Of a stretch of DNA of 5,263 nt, positions 4,710 to 5,263 are shown in pieces. Each line of letters opens with the position of its first letter. The first letter of the stretch is position 1. This DNA comes from Caryophanales bacterium (GTDB lineage Bacteria; Bacillota_I; Bacilli_A; RFN20; CAG-826). Location: contig JAQYPI010000114.1 in assembly GCA_028726925.1 (NCBI GenBank), forward strand, positions 1-5,263, read 5' to 3'. Position numbers and translations under genes: made by a program. Below the pieces are notes generated by a model that was not told where the DNA came from, did no database searches, and saw nothing but the letters and a program-made list of their open reading frames with translations.

Positions 4710-4737
4710 TTGCTTTTTTTCCGCCGTGCCTTATCCT
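4710..4737 (+). promoter_or_regulatory. Weak predicted promoter of the second lipoprotein gene
   Basis: TTGCTT (4710-4715), a 16-base spacer and TATCCT (4732-4737). Matches are three and four of six. Start would be near 4744, giving a leader of about 57 bases that contains a hairpin and the GGAG site. A perfect TTGACA at 4688-4693 has no matching -10 at normal spacing. Confidence 0.3.
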
Positions 4738-4749
4738 ACGGCTTGTTCG

Positions 4750-4777
4750 AGCGTGTCCCCATGCGCGGACGCACGCT
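4750..4777 (+). promoter_or_regulatory. Hairpin in the 5' leader of the second lipoprotein gene
   Basis: AGCGTG (4750-4755) pairs with CACGCT (4772-4777). After a two-base bulge on the 3' side, TCC pairs with GGA, closing an 8-base loop. It ends nine bases before the GGAG ribosome site (4786-4789) and has no following T run, so it is not a terminator. It could affect translation or mRNA stability; no riboswitch class is recognised. Confidence 0.4.
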
Positions 4778-4800
4778 ATCTACACGGAGTATTTGTTACG

Positions 4801-5263
4801 ATGAAGAAAACCCTTCTTGCCCTCCTCCCCCTGGCCGCGAGCCTCTTGCTCGCTTCCTGCTCAAACGGGGATCCCGTCCCGGAACCCTCGATCGAGCCTT
4901 CCTCTTCCGAAATTGTCCAGGAAGAACCCCTCGACGATTTGAGCGACGTCGAATACGACTTAAGCATCTCGATCAATGGCTACCTCAACGACTTCATGGT
5001 CGGGGTTCCCGCGATATCCGGGGAGAGCTTCCTCCTCGACTTCGGCTTCTCGATCGCCGACGAAAGCGGCGCGGTCGTCAAGACGGATCGCCCGAACGTC
5101 GCCTCGCCTCGAAAGCAAGGCGATGCCTGGTACCTCGACGCCCGCAAGGCCGGGCTCACCCACCTCATCATCGAGGATGCGGAAGGGGTCATCCACCTCC
5201 GCATGGTCCTCGAAGTCAAAGATCCCCTGAAGGACGAGGACATCATCGAGAACCTCTCGAAAG
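4801..5263 (+). CDS. Surface lipoprotein, unknown function (N-terminal part, cut by window edge)
   Basis: 154 complete codons are visible and the frame stays open to the right edge. KK at the N-terminus, a hydrophobic segment (residues 5-17) and the lipobox L17-A-S-C20 predict export and lipid anchoring at Cys20. A short acidic Pro/Ser/Glu linker follows (about 23-50), much shorter than the stalk of the upstream lipoprotein. Residues 51-140 look like beta strands; the stretch YLDARKAGLTHLIIED (111-126) followed by a closing hydrophobic strand resembles the end of a bacterial Ig-like domain, though this is a visual resemblance only. The signal and lipobox region closely matches that of the upstream lipoprotein (SLLLASC, NG, VP in the same order). 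GGAG lies 11 bases before the ATG, slightly far. Function is not predictable from this part. Confidence 0.87.
   Translation, partial: MKKTLLALLPLAASLLLASCSNGDPVPEPSIEPSSSEIVQEEPLDDLSDVEYDLSISINGYLNDFMVGVPAISGESFLLDFGFSIADESGAVVKTDRPNVASPRKQGDAWYLDARKAGLTHLIIEDAEGVIHLRMVLEVKDPLKDEDIIENLSK

Overview
The window looks like chromosomal DNA of an uncultured member of the Bacillota, perhaps a gut Bacilli/Erysipelotrichia-like or RF39-like lineage. The reasons are sigma-A-type promoters, strong AGGAG Shine-Dalgarno sites on several genes, intrinsic terminators with T tracts, a DegV/FakB-type protein, and lipoproteins with Ser/Glu-rich stalks. This placement is inference. mgsA appears to end at TGA, so the standard bacterial code fits better than the TGA=Trp code of Mycoplasma. 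Coding regions are GC-rich with C favoured at third positions; the central intergenic region is visibly AT-richer.

Layout. The left part is all on the minus strand. It holds the N-terminal 82 codons of a HAD-superfamily hydrolase (1-246) with a near-consensus promoter, a GNAT N-acetyltransferase (338-862), a tRNA-Arg(UCG) with encoded CCA (950-1026) followed by a strong terminator, and methylglyoxal synthase mgsA (1079-1471). The right part is all on the plus strand. It holds a DegV-family fatty-acid-binding protein (1886-2737), a large Ser/Glu-rich lipoprotein of unknown function (2832-4601) and the start of a second lipoprotein (4801-window end). Each of the first two plus-strand genes ends at a clear intrinsic terminator, so these genes look like separate transcription units rather than an operon.

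The most unusual part is the 414-base divergent intergenic region between mgsA and degV (1472-1885). It carries 12 copies of TAGAAC arranged as six degenerate 20-26 bp units, spaced about one helical turn apart. Nearby are a perfect 14-bp palindrome made of the same word in inverted orientation, a perfect 12-bp palindrome, a hairpin followed by a T run, and a dyad over the mgsA -35 element. No gene explains these elements, and a cooperative protein-binding site is the simplest hypothesis.

A second theme is translation initiation. The GNAT and degV genes have no Shine-Dalgarno site, and their best -10 elements lie 5 and 10 bases before the ATG, which suggests leaderless or nearly leaderless mRNAs. 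mgsA and the HAD and lipoprotein genes have ordinary leaders with Shine-Dalgarno sites.

No defence system, mobile element, CRISPR array or rRNA was seen. There is no strong evidence of a new multi-gene system; the repeat array is the best candidate for something undescribed.
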